In this document: one piece after another, positions 1-8,420 of the stretch | Layout: every line of letters begins with the position of its first letter | Numbering within the stretch: the first letter of the stretch is position 1 | From: Streptomyces sp. WM6378 | Lineage (GTDB): Bacteria > Actinomycetota > Actinomycetes > Streptomycetales > Streptomycetaceae | Direction: 5' to 3' | DNA length: 64,000 bases | NCBI RefSeq assembly: GCF_001279695.1 | Contig: NZ_LGDD01000234.1 | Span: 140,259 to 204,258, forward strand | Notes under the pieces: generated by a model | The model's database searches: none | Seen by the model: only the letters and a program-made list of their open reading frames with translations | Told to the model about the DNA's origin: nothing | Position numbers and translations under genes: made by a program

Positions 1-1
1 C

Positions 2-994
2 GCGGGCCACACGGGCCGCTTCGTCGTGCGGGAGCTCCTGAACCGCGGTGCGCGCGTCGTGCTCGTCGGCCGCGACCGGGCGAAGCTCGACGGGCTCGGC
101 GAGCTCGCCCCCGACGCGCCGGTGCGCGTCGTGTCGACCGGGGACGCGGCGTCCCTCGACCACGCTCTGGAGGGCGCGTCGGCGGTCGTCAACTGCGCGG
201 GACCGTTCCTCGCGACCGCGCTCCCCGTCGCCCAGGCGGCACTGCGCGCCCGCCTTCCCTACCTGGACGTCGCCGCCGAACAGGCCGTCACGGCCGCGCT
301 GTTCGACACGTACGACGCACGGGCGAAGGAGGCGGGGATCGTCCTCGCCCCCTCGGTCGCGTTCTACGGCGCGGTCGGCGATCTGCTGGCCACCGCGGCG
401 CTGGGTGACTGGACGGAGGTGGACGAGGTGGTCCTCGCGTACGCCCTCGACAGCTGGCTGCCCACCCTCGGCAGCCGGCTCACCGGCAAGAGCAATGCCG
501 GGCAGCAACTCACCTACACCGAAGGCAAGTTGAGGCCCTTCGACTATACGCCGCAGGAATTCCCGTGGGAGTTCCCCGAGCCGTTCGGGACGCAGGACGC
601 AGCCCCGTTCGCGACGGCCGACCAGGTGACCATCTCGCGCCATGTGCGCACGCCCGAGGTGCGTGCCGTCATGAACCTCGCGCCGCTGCGGGACGTACGG
701 GATGCGACCACGCCCGAACCCGTCCCCGCCGACAGCAGCGGACGCTCCGCGCAGACCTTCCTCGTCGAGGCGGCCGTCCGCAGGGGCGGCGAGACGCGCC
801 GGGCGGTCGCCGGCGGCCGTGACATCTACGCGGTCACGGCGCCACTCGTCGTCGAGGCCCTCGCGCGCATCCTCGACGGACGCTCCCGCGCGACGGGCGT
901 GGTCGCCGCCGGGGCGGCCTTCGACGCGGCGGACTTCCTGCGCGCGCTCGCGCCCGAACACTTCACGCGGCTGGATCTGCCGGAGCCGGTGTAG
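2..994 (+). CDS. Saccharopine dehydrogenase-like NAD(P)-binding protein (5' end outside window)
   Basis: The frame is open to the left edge. Translation from base 2 begins AGHTGRFVVRELL, the glycine-rich turn of a Rossmann fold, so only a few N-terminal residues are missing. VVLVGRDRAKL and VVNCAGPF follow, as in the saccharopine dehydrogenase / trans-acting enoyl reductase family. About 330 residues are visible, slightly short of the family's usual 350-400. The substrate cannot be inferred: most members are orphan oxidoreductases. It converges on the small gene at 1004-1408, with only 9 bp between the stop codons. Confidence 0.8.
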   Translation, partial: AGHTGRFVVRELLNRGARVVLVGRDRAKLDGLGELAPDAPVRVVSTGDAASLDHALEGASAVVNCAGPFLATALPVAQAALRARLPYLDVAAEQAVTAALFDTYDARAKEAGIVLAPSVAFYGAVGDLLATAALGDWTEVDEVVLAYALDSWLPTLGSRLTGKSNAGQQLTYTEGKLRPFDYTPQEFPWEFPEPFGTQDAAPFATADQVTISRHVRTPEVRAVMNLAPLRDVRDATTPEPVPADSSGRSAQTFLVEAAVRRGGETRRAVAGGRDIYAVTAPLVVEALARILDGRSRATGVVAAGAAFDAADFLRALAPEHFTRLDLPEPV

Positions 995-1003
995 GCCCCG
1001 GAG

Positions 1004-1408
1004 TCACCTCCGCGGTACGTGTGTGCGGCGCGGCGGGGCGCCGTCGTCCATGAGCGCCTCCATGACCAGCCGGACGCCCCGGGCCAGGCGGCCCAGCTGT
1101 TCGAGCTCCATCGCGTACATCCGGATGGTGTTCTCGATGACGGCCGGGGCCACACCGAGGGTGGGCAGTTCGGCGCGGCTGGTCTGGAGGGCGACGCGCA
1201 CTGCGCGTATCTCGTGCTGGACCTGGATCTGGGCGTGCCGCGCGAGCAGGACGTGGTGGCGGATGAGGGGTGAGTAGCCGGCGTAGCGGGCCGGCAGCAG
1301 GTCGCGCAGCCAACGGGTGGCGGTGCGTTCCCAGTCACGACTTCCCGGCGATTTGACCTGGCAGGGCCAGTCCGGGCTGAGCGTGGTGGTGGGGGCCGTA
1401 GGGGACAT
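1004..1408 (-). CDS. Conserved hypothetical protein, 134 aa
   Basis: A 134-residue, Arg/Leu-rich, soluble protein. The centre (YAGYSPLIRHHVLLARHAQIQVQHEIRA, residues about 43-70, split here as YAGYSPLIRHH and VLLARHAQIQVQ) looks like two amphipathic helices, followed by ENTIRMYAMELEQL. Regular Streptomyces third-position GC and clean helical patterning support coding on this strand. I do not recognise a family. It has no signal peptide, membrane segment or cysteine cluster. The ATG at 1408 has only a weak purine-rich stretch upstream, so the start is tentative. Confidence 0.55.
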   Translation of the reverse strand: MSPTAPTTTLSPDWPCQVKSPGSRDWERTATRWLRDLLPARYAGYSPLIRHHVLLARHAQIQVQHEIRAVRVALQTSRAELPTLGVAPAVIENTIRMYAMELEQLGRLARGVRLVMEALMDDGAPPRRTHVPRR

Positions 1409-1765
1409 TCTCGTCGCTTCCGATGGTTGTCGAACTCTGATCGAGAGAGGGGGGCGGCCCCGGCTCAGGGGTTAGCCGAGGCCGCCACGGGCGTGCCACC
1501 GGATCCAACAGCCTGGATCGGACATCCAGCGCGACGTGAGGAGGAGGGGGAGAGCGTCACGCTGGTCGTCCGTTCAGAGGGACTGGGTGGGGTCGCTCTC
1601 CTTGGCAGGAAGAGATCGGCGGCCGCCACGGCTCAGTAAACATATATACCGTTGAGTACACAAGGGTATGAAAAAATTCATGCGCCCGCAGGGTGTGAAG
1701 ATCTTGCGCAGTGACCTGGGCGAATCGGGCCCAGGGGGAAGAAACGGAAGGGCGGGCCGGTCGGC
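1409..1765. other. Intergenic region, no convincing gene
   Basis: 357 bp without a supported gene. Bases 1636-1700 form an unusually AT-rich patch (several TATA-like runs and AAAAAATT) inside GC-rich DNA, typical of a promoter or of DNA left by a lost element. A 70-codon TTG-initiated frame at 1427-1639 has no ribosome-binding site and contains a TTA codon; it is not called. Confidence 0.5.
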
Positions 1766-2683
1766 CTAGAGGAAGAAGCCGTGCTTGTCGGCGGCCTGTT
1801 CGTACTCTTCGAGCCGCGCCTGTGTCCGCTCGGGATCGGCGTCGGCCATCGCCTGGAGGATGGCCGCGGCGAGCACGCCCGGCGCCGCGTACGAGTCGAA
1901 CACCAGCCGTGAGCCGGTGCCGGCGGTCAGCGCCACATCGGCCTCGTCGACGAGCGGGCCCAGCGTGGTGTCCGTGACCAGCGCGACGCGCAGCCCGGCG
2001 CTGCGGGCCGCCCGCATCGCGGAGAGGGTCTCCTTGGCGTGCCGGGGCATCGCGAAGGCGAGCACCCAGGTCCCGCCCGCCGAGCGGGACTGCAGCAGCG
2101 CGTCGTAGGCGACGCTGCCGCCTCGCGTCACCAGCCGCACATCGGGGTGGATGCGACGGGCCGCGTACGCGAAGTACTCCGCGAGGGACACGGAGATCCT
2201 CAGGCCGAGGACCGTCAGCGGCACCGAGAGGGCGAGCTCGCGGCCGATCTCCAGGAGCTGGGTGGTGTTGGCGACCAGGCGGCGCACGTTCTCCAGGTTC
2301 TCGATCTCGGCGTCAACCGCCGCTTGGAGCTCGTTGTGACGGCTCTCCTCGCGGCCCTCGGGGGTGCCGGCGACCGCGCTCAGGGCGATCGGCTGGAGTA
2401 CTTCCCGCAGTGCGGGATAGCCGCTGTAGCCGAGGGACGAGGCGAAGCGGGTCACGGACGGCTGGCTCACACCGACCCGCTCCGCGAGCTCGGTGATCGA
2501 CAGGAACGCGGCGTCGGTGAGGTGATCGATGAGGTACTGGGCGATGCGCCGCTGCCCGGGGGAGAGGCGGTGGCCGTCGAACAGTGCGCGGACCCGGTCC
2601 GCCGGGGCGCGCTCATGGTCCGAGGGCTCCCCGCTCGGCGTGATCGCGGCCGACTGGGCGCGTACCTGCTGCCCCGATGACAC
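1766..2683 (-). CDS. MurR/RpiR-family transcriptional regulator
   Basis: 305 aa. The N-terminal RpiR helix-turn-helix is clear at residues about 30-105 (LSPGQRRIAQYLIDH, ITELAERVGVSQPSVTRF). A C-terminal SIS sugar-phosphate-binding domain follows at about 130-270 (LTVLGLRISVSLAEYFAYA; then WVLAFAMPRHAKETLSAMRA and VALVTDTTLGPLVDEADVAL). Members usually repress or activate sugar-phosphate or amino-sugar catabolism with the SIS domain as sensor. No catabolic operon lies next to it, so the target is unknown. The next gene (2926) is divergent, leaving a 242-bp shared upstream region. Confidence 0.9.
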   Translation of the reverse strand: MSSGQQVRAQSAAITPSGEPSDHERAPADRVRALFDGHRLSPGQRRIAQYLIDHLTDAAFLSITELAERVGVSQPSVTRFASSLGYSGYPALREVLQPIALSAVAGTPEGREESRHNELQAAVDAEIENLENVRRLVANTTQLLEIGRELALSVPLTVLGLRISVSLAEYFAYAARRIHPDVRLVTRGGSVAYDALLQSRSAGGTWVLAFAMPRHAKETLSAMRAARSAGLRVALVTDTTLGPLVDEADVALTAGTGSRLVFDSYAAPGVLAAAILQAMADADPERTQARLEEYEQAADKHGFFL

Positions 2684-2925
2684 CGGCGGGCCTCCTTCTC
2701 ATGCCATGTGTGCTCAAAACATAGCTCACCCTTGTGGCGGACCAGCCCAAATTCCACCACTGACCTGGCTACTTCGGTGAAGCACACACCCTGCGGAGCC
2801 CGAGCGGGTGTGGTGAAACACCATTCGCGCACACCAGGGTGGGGAGTGCCCCGCACAAACCCGGTGGGGGTATCGTCGGGCCCGAGCGCAGGAGTCGTAC
2901 GAGCGAGAGAAGGCCGAGGAAAGCC

Positions 2926-3345
2926 ATGGACCGCGGACGGACGCGTGGGGCGGGGCTGTCCCGGCTGCTCGTGCTGTGTGCCGTCCTGTTCGGCCTCTTC
3001 GCCATGCACGGGGCTCCGGCGAACGCAGCCGCGGGCTGCCACGGCGAGATGGCGGAGCCAGCCCCCGTGACCGTGCCCATGAAGCCCATGAATACGGGCC
3101 ATGCGGACGTGCGCGGGCAGCAACACGCCGCCCCCGTCGTCTCGGGGATGAGCGGCGAGCTCTGCGTGTCCACCCCCGCCCGCGAGCGCCTGCCGCTGGC
3201 CGCGGCCGGCTTGCTCGCCGTGCTCGGGCTGGTGGTCCTCGTCGTCTCGGGACTGCGCCGTACGGGGCTGTTCGCCGAGGCGCGGCGTGGGCCGCCGCTC
3301 AGCGGCAGAGGTCTGCTCCTTCAGGTGTGCGTCGCGCGGACGTGA
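2926..3345 (+). CDS. DUF6153-like membrane protein
   Basis: 139 aa from the ATG at 2926, preceded by GAGGA at 2916-2920. A longer in-frame extension exists but lacks a ribosome-binding site. It has an N-terminal hydrophobic segment (LLVLCAVLFGLFAMHGA), a Cys/Met/His-rich exported loop (CHGEMAE, MKPMNTGHADV) and a second membrane segment (LAAAGLLAVLGLVVLVV). This matches the layout of Streptomyces DUF6153 proteins, which commonly precede DUF305 lipoproteins as here. The Met/His/Cys loop suggests copper handling, by inference only. 100 bp separate it from the next gene. Confidence 0.7.
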   Translation: MDRGRTRGAGLSRLLVLCAVLFGLFAMHGAPANAAAGCHGEMAEPAPVTVPMKPMNTGHADVRGQQHAAPVVSGMSGELCVSTPARERLPLAAAGLLAVLGLVVLVVSGLRRTGLFAEARRGPPLSGRGLLLQVCVART

Positions 3346-3445
3346 CAGGCGCTGCCCGGCCTCGGCCCCGGTCGGACCGGCGAAGTGCCCTGCCCGTTCA
3401 CCCGCGCCCCAGCATGGGCGCGGCCACCTGGAAAGAACCCTTTTG

Positions 3446-4123
3446 ATGTCCGTTTCCCGTTCCTCCGCCGCCCGTCGCCGCATGCTCGCGGCCGCCGGCA
3501 CCGTCGCCGCCCTCGCCCTGGCGCTGGCCGCCTGCGGCTCCTCCGACAGCTCCAAGCCCGACCGTTCGGCCACGCCCGGGATGAACCACGGGGGCGGCGG
3601 CGTCCCGTCCTCCGGTATCTCGTCCCCGGGCGGCGCCTTCAACGACGCGGACGTGACGTTCGCTCAGCAGATGATCCCGCACCACCAGCAGGCCATCGAG
3701 ATGGCTCGGCTCGCCGACGGCCGCGCCGCCGACTCCGAGGTCAAGAGCCTGGCCTCCGCGATCGAGAAGGCTCAGGATCCCGAGATCAACACGATGAAGG
3801 GCTGGCTGAAGGCGTGGGGCAAGCCGCTGCCCTCGGCCTCGTCGTCGATGGGGGACATGCCCGGGATGAACCACGGCTCGTCCGGCATGCCCGGGATGAT
3901 GTCCGACCAGGACATGAGTGACCTCAAGTCCGCCAAGGGCAGGGACTTCGACAAGAAGTTCGCCCAGCTGATGATCGGCCACCACCAGGGCGCGGTCACC
4001 ATGGCCAAGGACGAGCAGAAGAACGGCGGCAACCCCGAAGCGAAGAGGCTCGCGGGCAACGTCATCGCTGCCCAGAACGCGGAGATCGAGCAGATGAACA
4101 AGATCGTCGGCCGGCTCAAGTAG
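3446..4123 (+). CDS. DUF305 family lipoprotein (probable metal binding)
   Basis: 225 aa from the ATG at 3446, with GGAAAG at 3430-3435. A Sec/lipobox signal (LALALAACGSS) predicts a lipid-anchored surface protein. Two DUF305 half-repeats carry MIPHHQQAIEMA and MIGHHQGAVTMA, the paired His motifs of this ferritin-like family. Met/His-rich linkers (GMNHGGGG, DMPGMNHGSSGMPGMM) lie between. Family members bind copper or related metals and often sit with copper-resistance genes. It is probably co-transcribed with the DUF6153 gene. Codon use is typical. Confidence 0.85.
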   Translation: MSVSRSSAARRRMLAAAGTVAALALALAACGSSDSSKPDRSATPGMNHGGGGVPSSGISSPGGAFNDADVTFAQQMIPHHQQAIEMARLADGRAADSEVKSLASAIEKAQDPEINTMKGWLKAWGKPLPSASSSMGDMPGMNHGSSGMPGMMSDQDMSDLKSAKGRDFDKKFAQLMIGHHQGAVTMAKDEQKNGGNPEAKRLAGNVIAAQNAEIEQMNKIVGRLK

Positions 4124-4139
4124 TGGCGTACGGCCGCCA

Positions 4140-4246
4140 GTTGTCGGCTGTCGGAGGTCAGCCGTCGGTTATCGGCCGACGACTGACAGATAGCGGACAA
4201 CAGACGGCAGATAACAGATATCAGATAGCCACCAACGGATAACAGC
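4140..4246 (+). repeat. Degenerate inverted and direct repeats
   Basis: Immediately after the DUF305 gene. The segment starting gttgtcggctgtcgg (4140) and the complement of the segment ending tagcggacaacag (about 4204) form a long imperfect hairpin of roughly 30 bp per arm. Short variants of cggataaca/cagataaca recur at about 4206-4246. It may act as a terminator or mRNA stabiliser, or be a decayed mobile repeat. The sequence shows the symmetry but not the role. Confidence 0.5.
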
Positions 4247-4351
4247 GAATCGGGTTCCGGGTCTTCGTCCCGGCGAGGGCCCGGAACCCCAACTCTCCCG
4301 TACGCCGCGCGACCCACCTGGCCCACGCCCCTCCTCGCGGAAGGCACGCCC

Positions 4352-5488
4352 ATGGATGCCGTACTGCACGCCCTGCGCATCGCCGGCTCCATGACCTGGG
4401 AGATCACCTGGGCCCTGGTCCTGGGCTTCGCCCTGTCCGCCGTCGTGCAGGCGGTGGTGCGCCGGTCCACCGTCGTCGCACTGCTCGGCGACGACCGGCC
4501 GCGCACCCTCGCGCTTGCGGCCGGGCTCGGCGCGGCCTCGTCCTCCTGCTCGTACGCCGCCGTCGCGCTCGCCCGCTCGCTGTTCCGCAAGGGCGCTCAC
4601 TTCACCGCGGCGATGGCCTTCGAGATCGCCTCGACCAACCTCGTCGTCGAACTCGGGGTAATTCTGGCCCTGTTGATGGGCTGGCAGTTCACGGCGGCCG
4701 AGTTCGTCGGCGGCCCCCTCATGATCGTGCTGCTCGCGGCGCTGTTCCGCCTCTTTTTGCGGGAGGGGCTGCTGAGCCGGGCCAGGGAACAGGCCGAGCG
4801 CGGTCTGGCCGGCTCGATGGAGGGGCATGCCGCGATGGACATGTCCGTACAGAAGGAGGGCTCGTTCGCCGGGCGGCTGTTCTCGGCCGAGGGGTTCACG
4901 GCCACCGCGCACGTCTTCGTCATGGAGTGGGCGGCGATCCTGCGCGATCTCGTCGTCGGCCTGGTCGTCGCGGGCGCGATCGCCGCATGGGTGCCGGACG
5001 CCTTCTGGCGTACGTTCTTCTTCGACGGGCATCCGCTGGCGGCCAGGATCTGGGGGCCGCTGATCGGCCCGCTCGTCGCCATCGCCTCGTTCGTGTGCTC
5101 CATCGGCAACGTGCCGCTGGCGGTGGTCCTCTGGAAGGGCGGGATCAGTTTCGGCGGGGTGGTCGCGTTCATCTTCGCGGACCTGTTGATCCTGCCGATC
5201 CTCACCATCTACCGGAAGTACTACGGCGCCCGCATGGCCGTCTTCCTCCTCGGCACGTTCTATCTGGCGATGGTCGTCGCCGGGTACGTCGTGGAGTTCA
5301 CCTTCGGCGGCCTCGGCCTCGTACCCGACCGGCGCTCGGCCACCATCCCCATGGCGGGCGTCGCCTGGAACTACACGACCTGGCTCAACCTCGTGTTCCT
5401 CGTGCTTGCGGCCGCCCTGGTCGTACGTTTCTTCCGGACCGGAGGGATGGGGATGCTCAGGATGATGGGCGGGGCGCCCAGCGACTAG
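4352..5488 (+). CDS. Permease of the ArsP/DUF318 (PF03773-like) family
   Basis: 378 aa with about eight to ten membrane segments. Near residue 68 is SSSCSYAAVALARSLFRKG and then AMAFEIASTNLV; in the second half FVCSIGNVPLAVVLWKGG and FADLLILPILTIYRKYYG. These paired Cys-containing half-repeats typify the permease family that includes the organoarsenical exporter ArsP. A Met/His-containing cytoplasmic loop (EGHAAMDMSVQKEG) splits the halves. The ATG at 4352 has GGAAGG upstream. It follows the DUF6153 and DUF305 genes in the same direction, so a shared role in metal or metalloid export is plausible but unproven. Confidence 0.8.
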   Translation: MDAVLHALRIAGSMTWEITWALVLGFALSAVVQAVVRRSTVVALLGDDRPRTLALAAGLGAASSSCSYAAVALARSLFRKGAHFTAAMAFEIASTNLVVELGVILALLMGWQFTAAEFVGGPLMIVLLAALFRLFLREGLLSRAREQAERGLAGSMEGHAAMDMSVQKEGSFAGRLFSAEGFTATAHVFVMEWAAILRDLVVGLVVAGAIAAWVPDAFWRTFFFDGHPLAARIWGPLIGPLVAIASFVCSIGNVPLAVVLWKGGISFGGVVAFIFADLLILPILTIYRKYYGARMAVFLLGTFYLAMVVAGYVVEFTFGGLGLVPDRRSATIPMAGVAWNYTTWLNLVFLVLAAALVVRFFRTGGMGMLRMMGGAPSD

Positions 5489-5498
5489 GCGCTCTCCG

Positions 5499-5531
5499 GG
5501 CGACGCAGGAGGCTGGGCCAGCTGCGTCGCC
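5499..5531 (+). terminator. Rho-independent-like hairpin after the permease
   Basis: Perfect 10-bp arms GGCGACGCAG (5499-5508) and CTGCGTCGCC (5522-5531) with a 13-nt loop, 11 bp after the permease stop. There is no T-tract, as usual in Streptomyces. Confidence 0.65.
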
Positions 5532-5591
5532 AGCCGTCTGCGCGCAGCTCAAGCGCCCACGCGACTCCGAAATGACCGATCACGACGGAGC

Positions 5592-6041
5592 GTGCCGCCG
5601 CCAGCCCGGGAACGTCAGCGTGTCAGGCCGCTGGACTGCTCCCCGACGACCCAACCCAGTGACCCAACCCGGCGCATCGAGCGCATCGGCCAGGGCGAAC
5701 ACCTTGTCAGGTGCTGTGACTGGGAAGGTTCACCGGGTTGGCGTCCGCTTCTGAGGTTCCGGACGGGTGGCTCTCGGCTGAGACGGCCGACTGTCGTCGG
5801 CAGTACGGGATGTCGGCGGTCTGCCGGTGCGATGTCGGTGGACTGGAAGGCGGTTGCCTAGTCCGCGAAGACGATCTGGGCGCACAGAAGTTCTAGGGAG
5901 AGCACGGAGCCGTCGGTCATCTTCACCCTGAAGGATCACCTTGCCAGATCATTCGCGGAGCAGGGCGTGACGGGCGATCGACTGCAGGTGTACTCCGTGG
6001 TCGCTGCGACTCTCTTTGCTTCGCGGCTGAATGCACGGTGA
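5592..6041 (+). pseudogene. Possible decayed coding remnant
   Basis: The roughly 600 bp between the permease terminator and 6126 contain no intact gene. One frame stays protein-like across 5592-6041 except for a TAG at 5859-5861. Its end reads KDHLARSFAEQGVTGDRLQ and then VYSVVAATLFASRLNAR before a TGA. I recognise no family. A short antisense frame (5859-5921, minus) also exists but is not called. The lower GC and broken frame suggest a relic. Low confidence. Confidence 0.25.
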
Positions 6042-6064
6042 CGGTAAATGCACGGTGACGGTAA
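6031..6064. repeat. Exact 17-bp tandem duplication
   Basis: The unit atgcacggtgacggtaa at 6031-6047 is repeated exactly at 6048-6064, inside the non-coding stretch downstream of the immunity-like gene. Confidence 0.9.
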
Positions 6065-6126
6065 CGGGGCCGCCGGCTCAGGGTTACCCGGTATGGGCGT
6101 TACCGGCATCGGGGTTGAGTTCGACC

Positions 6127-6357
6127 TCACAAAGCGATTGGCCGATACGCCAGGGCCTGGTGGACTACTTCATCAGCCGAGAGCTCCCGCTCCGGCGGCC
6201 AGAAGATCAAATCGCTCACATGGCCGGACGGGCACGCCAGGGCTCGGTCGAGCCTGTTCAGCCAGCCGTCTACCTCGTCGTCTGAGGTGTAGTCCGCTTG
6301 CATGATCCGCTGCACGAGCGCCACCGCCTCCGCGCGACTCATCTCCAGTGCGCTCAT
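6127..6357 (-). CDS. Colicin/pyocin-type immunity protein homologue (orphan)
   Basis: 76 aa. The ATG at 6357 is preceded by GGAGG at 5-nt spacing. The pattern EAVALVQRIMQADYTSDDEV, then LDRALACPSGHVSDLIFWPP and ELSADEVVHQALAY, aligns with nuclease-colicin immunity proteins, whose signature is HPSGSDLIYYP followed by an acidic S-x-E-x-V helix. Such proteins inactivate a cognate DNase or RNase toxin by binding it. No HNH or other nuclease is encoded nearby. It may protect against rivals' toxins or be the remainder of a lost pair next to the decayed DNA at 5532-6126. Confidence 0.65.
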   Translation of the reverse strand: MSALEMSRAEAVALVQRIMQADYTSDDEVDGWLNRLDRALACPSGHVSDLIFWPPERELSADEVVHQALAYRPIAL

Positions 6358-6409
6358 CGAGTCCTCCGTCGAGTCACCCCGGCGGGGCGTGTGATCGGCA
6401 TGACAGGTC

Positions 6410-7057
6410 CTAGTCGGCCTTGTTCGGCCGGCTCGCGGCCGGGCTCAGGACCAGTGGGAGGTACACGTCGTCGACGATGTCCACGATGACCTCGTCCGCC
6501 ACGGGCGTGCCGAACAGCAGGAAATGGTTGCGCAGCAGATCCGTCGCCACCGTGGCCCGGCGGGAGGAGAGGACCCACGGCTCGACCTCGCCGCGCTCGA
6601 CGGCCCGTTCCAGGATGACGCCGACCGCCAACGGGCGGACGGTGTGGATCCGCTCCCGGATCAGCTCGGCCAGCTCGGGATCGCGGGTCATCTCCCCGAG
6701 GAGCCCGCGCATGATCCCGCCGAGCGGGCTGGACATCGTGGCCGCCATCTGCCGCAGCAGGGCCAGCGCGTCGCCGCGGATTCCGCCGGTGTCGGGCAGG
6801 TCGACTTCGGAGATCTTGCCCAACTTGCAGGCGTCCAGGACCAGTTGGGCCCGGCTCGGCCAGCGGCGGTAGACGGCCGCCTTGCCCGTGCGGGCCCGTA
6901 CGGCGACCCGCTCCATGGTCAGCGCGGAGTAACCCACCTCGGCGAGCTCGTCCAAGGTGGCCCGCAAAATGGCGCTTTCCAGTTCCTCGCCGCGGCGGCG
7001 CGGCCCTTTGCGGTGGTCAGCGGATGGTTCGGTGGCCGGGCCGGTGCTGCTGGGCAC
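6410..7057 (-). CDS. TetR-family repressor, divergent from P450 no. 1
   Basis: 215 aa from GTG at 7057, chosen because GGGAGG lies 5 nt upstream; a longer reading would run through the operator at 7124-7148. N-terminal HTH: LRATLDELAEVGYSALTMER, VAVRARTGKAAVYRRWPSR. The C-terminal ligand domain has TetR_C architecture (GIMRGLLGEMTRDPELAEL). It is divergent from the P450 at 7171, with the operator between them. It probably represses both itself and the P450-ferredoxin operon; the inducer is unknown. Confidence 0.88.
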   Translation of the reverse strand: MPSSTGPATEPSADHRKGPRRRGEELESAILRATLDELAEVGYSALTMERVAVRARTGKAAVYRRWPSRAQLVLDACKLGKISEVDLPDTGGIRGDALALLRQMAATMSSPLGGIMRGLLGEMTRDPELAELIRERIHTVRPLAVGVILERAVERGEVEPWVLSSRRATVATDLLRNHFLLFGTPVADEVIVDIVDDVYLPLVLSPAASRPNKAD

Positions 7058-7123
7058 CCATGCCTCCCGGGTGTGTCCGATAGGGGCCGTTGCGTTCTCT
7101 AAGGGGGACAGCTTAGCCTCGCA

Positions 7124-7148
7124 GTTAGAGAACTGTCCGTTCTTTAAC
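7124..7148. promoter_or_regulatory. TetR operator in the TetR/P450 divergent promoter
   Basis: GTTAGAGAAC (7124-7133), spacer TGTCC, GTTCTTTAAC (7139-7148): inverted repeat matching at 9 of 10 positions. A further half-site GTTCTCTAAG lies at 7094-7103. The site ends 22 bp before the P450 ATG, where a repressor would block transcription. Confidence 0.8.
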
Positions 7149-7170
7149 GTCTGAGGTTTCGAGGGATTCG

Positions 7171-8400
7171 ATGACCGACATGACCGAGACCGCCGCAGCG
7201 ATCCAGACACGCGAGGCCCCAGCTTTCCCGGCCGACCGTACGTGCCCCTACCAACTGCCCGAGTCCTACCGCCAGTTACGGGACGAGCCCGACGCGCTGA
7301 ACGCCGTGACCCTCTTCGACGGCCGCAGGGCCTGGGTGGTCACCAAGCACGAGACGGCGCGGAAGCTGCTCGCCGACCCCCGCCTTTCCTCGGACCGCAC
7401 CCGCGACGAATTCCCCGCCACATCCCCGCGTTTCCAGGCCATCCGGGAGGTCCGCCCGGCCTTCATCGGTCTGGATCCGCCCGAACACGGGCCGCGCCGA
7501 CGGATGACGATCAGCGAGTTCACCGTCAAGCGCATCAAGGGCATGCGGCCGGACGTCGAGCGCATCGTGCACGGCTTCCTCGACCAGATGCTCGCCGCGG
7601 GACCGCCCGCCGACCTGGTCAGCCAGTTCGCGCTGCCCGTTCCGTCCATGGTGATCTGCGAGTTGCTCGGCGTGCCCTACGCCGACCACGACTTCTTCCA
7701 GGACGCGAGTCGACGTCTCGTGCAGGCGACGGACGCGGCCGGTGCGATCGCCGCACGCCAGGACTTCGAGCACTACCTGGACGGGCTGATCACCACGATG
7801 CAGGCCAAGCCCGGCCCCGGCCTGCTGCACAACCTGGTGACACGCCAGTTGGCGGCGGGCGAGATCGACCGCGAGGAGCTGATCTCGACCGCGCTGCTGC
7901 TGCTCGTCGCCGGTCACGAGACCACGGCCTCGATGACCTCCCTCAGCGTGATCACCCTGCTCGAACACCCCGACCAGCACGCCGCCCTGCGTGCCGACCC
8001 CACCCTGCTGCCCGGCGCGGTCGAGGAACTGCTGCGCTACCTCGCCATCGCGGACATCGCGGGCGGCCGCGTGGCCACGGCCGACATCGAGATCGACGGG
8101 CAGCTCATCCGGGAGGGCGAGGGCGTCATCGTCACCAACTCCATTGCCAACCGCGACAGTTCGGTGTTCGAGAACCCGGACGCCTTCGATGTGCACCGCT
8201 CGGCCCGCCATCACCTGTCCTTCGGGTACGGGGTGCACCAGTGCCTCGGCCAGAACCTGGCCCGCCTCGAACTCGAAGTCATCCTGACCGCGCTGTTCGA
8301 GCGCATTCCCACCCTGCGCCTGGCCGTGCCCGTGGATCAGCTGACGCTGCGCCCGGGCACGACCATCCAGGGCGTCAACGAACTCCCGGTCACCTGGTGA
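7171..8400 (+). CDS. Cytochrome P450 no. 1 (CYP105-like, bacterial class I)
   Basis: 409 aa. I-helix LLLVAGHETTAS with the oxygen-activating E-T pair, K-helix EELLRY (ExxR), haem loop HLSFGYGVHQCLGQNLARLE with the Cys ligand. It is a soluble actinobacterial monooxygenase that needs a ferredoxin, which is encoded 20 bp downstream. GAGGGA precedes the ATG at 5 nt. Leu36 is encoded by TTA (7276-7278), which in Streptomyces makes translation depend on the bldA tRNA. Substrate unknown; xenobiotic-inducible P450s of this type often have the same TetR/operator layout. Confidence 0.95.
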   Translation: MTDMTETAAAIQTREAPAFPADRTCPYQLPESYRQLRDEPDALNAVTLFDGRRAWVVTKHETARKLLADPRLSSDRTRDEFPATSPRFQAIREVRPAFIGLDPPEHGPRRRMTISEFTVKRIKGMRPDVERIVHGFLDQMLAAGPPADLVSQFALPVPSMVICELLGVPYADHDFFQDASRRLVQATDAAGAIAARQDFEHYLDGLITTMQAKPGPGLLHNLVTRQLAAGEIDREELISTALLLLVAGHETTASMTSLSVITLLEHPDQHAALRADPTLLPGAVEELLRYLAIADIAGGRVATADIEIDGQLIREGEGVIVTNSIANRDSSVFENPDAFDVHRSARHHLSFGYGVHQCLGQNLARLELEVILTALFERIPTLRLAVPVDQLTLRPGTTIQGVNELPVTW

Positions 8401-8420
8401 CCGGGGAGAAGGGAGCCCCC

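Noticed and set aside
1427..1639. 70-codon TTG-initiated frame
   Set aside because: No ribosome-binding site, contains a TTA codon, and no recognisable pattern.
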